This document shows positions 62,671-64,000 of a DNA stretch of 64,000 nt, one piece after another. The position numbers were made by a program, and so were the translations under genes. The notes below the pieces were generated by a model. It made no database searches, had not been told where the DNA came from, and worked only from the letters and a program-made list of their open reading frames with translations. The number at the start of each line of letters is the position of its first letter. Positions within the stretch are counted from its first letter, which is position 1. The DNA is from SHND01 sp964469005 (GTDB lineage Bacteria; Chloroflexota; Anaerolineae; UBA4142; SHND01), in contig CAYXXF010000016.1 of the NCBI GenBank assembly GCA_964469005.1, positions 1 to 64,000 on the forward strand. Direction: 5' to 3'.

Positions 62671-64000
62671 TTACAGCAGTTCACCTTGTGTGCCTCCTTC
62701 CTGTTCAATTTTTGCTTTGCGCGAACCGATGCTGCCGCGCGAGAGGTCGGGATAGCGCGGAGTTTGCGTGCCGTTCAATAATCCTTCGATGGTGAGAATT
62801 TGGATTTTTGGAAATTCGCCGCTGTGGGGTGATTGATAAAACCCCGCGCTGACGGCTTCGTTTTGCATCGGTTTGGTCGGCGGCGTGAGGGTGACGAACA
62901 AGCCGAGTTGGGCGTGTTCGCGTTGGACGGCATTTTTCAAATTGGCAATCATGTCAACGCCAACATGTTCGCCGCCTTTGACGGAAACAATGATTTTTTT
63001 GGCGGGTCCCTTGTCGTCTTGAAAATAGATGATGCCGTCAATTCCGCCGTCCGCGCCTTTCTTTTTTGCTTGATACGGCTGTGCGCCGACGAGCGCGCAC
63101 GCCCACCATTGAAAATGATACTTGTCGCGATTGGCAAGGTCACGCGCGCCGTCCATGTCTTGGGGGATGCCTTCCACCTGAAATTGGAGCGTAGGGAACG
63201 CCTCTTTCATGCGCTTTTCGATGAGGTGAATGGCGAGCGGGGTAATGTCAATGCCGAGCCATTGGCGTCCGAGTTTTTGCGCGGCGTGAACGGCAGTGCC
63301 GCAGCCGCAAAACGGGTCAAGCACCACGTCGCCGGAATTGCTGCTCGCGCTAATGATGCGCTCGAGTAATGCGAGTGGTTTTTGGGTGGGATAGCCGAGA
63401 CGTTCTTGATCCTTCGGTGATAACCATCGCACATCTGCATCTATGCCTGCTTCAGTACCAAACACTGTTCCTTCGGTATAGGGCTGAAATGCCAAAATAT
63501 CGGAAACTGGCTGTCCATCATCTGGTTTGAGATAGCGTTCATATATTGGCCACGCTTCCCCCTCAACAATCTTGATACATCCTAATTCATAAAGGCGGTC
63601 AAGTTTTTCGTGCTGTGTTAGCTCGGAGAGATCTTCTCCAATATCATCAAGCAATGCGCCTGGAATTGCCCAATGTCTGCCTTTAGCTGTCGGATTGAAC
63701 CCGCGCCAAGGTTTGCCTGATTCCCCGTTACGTGTGCCAGAACCAGTTAGAACATTCCCATAATAATTCGTTCGATAACCGTGTTCATCTTTGACAAAAT
63801 TCTCCTCAATATGCCCTTTCATATAAGGACGTTTCGGATAGTTCCACGTGAATTGCCTGCCTTTTGAGTAAAATAATATTGTATCGTGAATTGGTGCATA
63901 TCTACGTGACTTGTTGTGAGAACCTGTTCTCCGCCAAATAATTTCATTTCTAAAATTCTCGACGCCAAAAATCGCGTCCATCACAATTTTCAAATAATGA
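62671..64000 (-). CDS. Beta-class DNA methyltransferase fused to Mrr/PD-(D/E)xK-like domain, N terminus outside window
   Basis: The frame runs off the right edge; upstream residues include HYLKIVMDAIFGVENFRNE, the usual text after the DPPY block of N6/N4 methyltransferases, so the catalytic motif is outside. SAM motif I is at VLDPFCGCGTAVHAAQKLGR, C-terminal to the target region, giving the beta-class order. The last 170 residues form a second domain: DGGIDGIIYFQDDKGPAKKI and IVSVKGGEHVGVDM, a PD-(D/E)xK-like pattern found in Mrr-type nucleases. This suggests a fused modification-restriction enzyme, or a methyltransferase with a dead nuclease fold. Compare the separate HNH protein at the other edge. 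Codon use is less GCG-rich than the core. Confidence 0.8.
   Translation of the reverse strand, partial: HYLKIVMDAIFGVENFRNEIIWRRTGSHNKSRRYAPIHDTILFYSKGRQFTWNYPKRPYMKGHIEENFVKDEHGYRTNYYGNVLTGSGTRNGESGKPWRGFNPTAKGRHWAIPGALLDDIGEDLSELTQHEKLDRLYELGCIKIVEGEAWPIYERYLKPDDGQPVSDILAFQPYTEGTVFGTEAGIDADVRWLSPKDQERLGYPTQKPLALLERIISASSNSGDVVLDPFCGCGTAVHAAQKLGRQWLGIDITPLAIHLIEKRMKEAFPTLQFQVEGIPQDMDGARDLANRDKYHFQWWACALVGAQPYQAKKKGADGGIDGIIYFQDDKGPAKKIIVSVKGGEHVGVDMIANLKNAVQREHAQLGLFVTLTPPTKPMQNEAVSAGFYQSPHSGEFPKIQILTIEGLLNGTQTPRYPDLSRGSIGSRKAKIEQEGGTQGELL

Noticed and set aside
1..64000. A defence island linking the HNH protein and the methyltransferase
   Set aside because: The two lie at opposite ends, 62 kb apart, with ordinary genes between.

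Overview
The window reads as a chromosome piece from a Chloroflexota bacterium, most likely Anaerolineae. This is inferred from gene style, not a phylogeny: exported proteins with Thr-Pro-Arg linkers, C(S/T)LREAI-type beta-helix surface proteins, DUF4386 membrane proteins, an AfsR-like regulator, many GCGC-rich codons, and promoters whose -10 box almost touches the start codon. No rRNA, convincing tRNA, CRISPR array or transposase is visible. Both edges cut a gene: a GmrSD/DUF1524-type HNH protein on the left and a beta-class DNA methyltransferase fused to a nuclease-like domain on the right.

Left part (1-15 kb): a sulfotransferase, an orphan histidine kinase, an exported PD40-type propeller with one c-type heme motif, and a PCYCGC-type lipoprotein followed by a DUF1573-like membrane-anchored protein. 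The DUF1573-like frame has one in-frame TGA after a Cys, followed by a SECIS-like hairpin with a GGTCA loop 18 nt downstream, so I call it a selenoprotein. Next come a NarX/NarL-like two-component pair and an envelope operon (lytic transglycosylase, SGNH hydrolase, subtilase).

Middle (15-32.6 kb): an uncharacterised protein with long C tracts, a two-rhodanese sulfurtransferase, two DUF4386-type membrane proteins, an OmpR-type two-component pair, an ACT-domain malic enzyme, two duplicated beta-helix surface proteins, a methyltransferase, a tail-fibre-like exported protein with an NTF2-like end, and an AfsR/SARP-type regulator.

32.7-51.2 kb: about 18.5 kb of same-strand, closely spaced genes between a sigma70-like promoter and a strong terminator. 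The order is a MinD/ParA-like ATPase, an HD-domain protein, a four-helix-bundle gene that looks inserted between inverted 7-bp repeat arrays, an amino-acid-permease-like protein with soluble ends, a CheY-like receiver, a 2616-residue hybrid kinase with 12 GAF domains, a receiver-PP2C phosphatase, a three-part membrane redox flavoprotein, and a receiver-coiled-coil protein. This looks like one signalling unit and, with the selenoprotein, is the most interesting content.

Right part (51.2-64 kb): two very large exported beta-helix proteins sharing a C-terminal fibronectin-like module, a helical Ala-rich protein, and the methyltransferase. Several families of dispersed palindromes punctuate the window; one, with conserved ACGTGACA arms, occurs four times.
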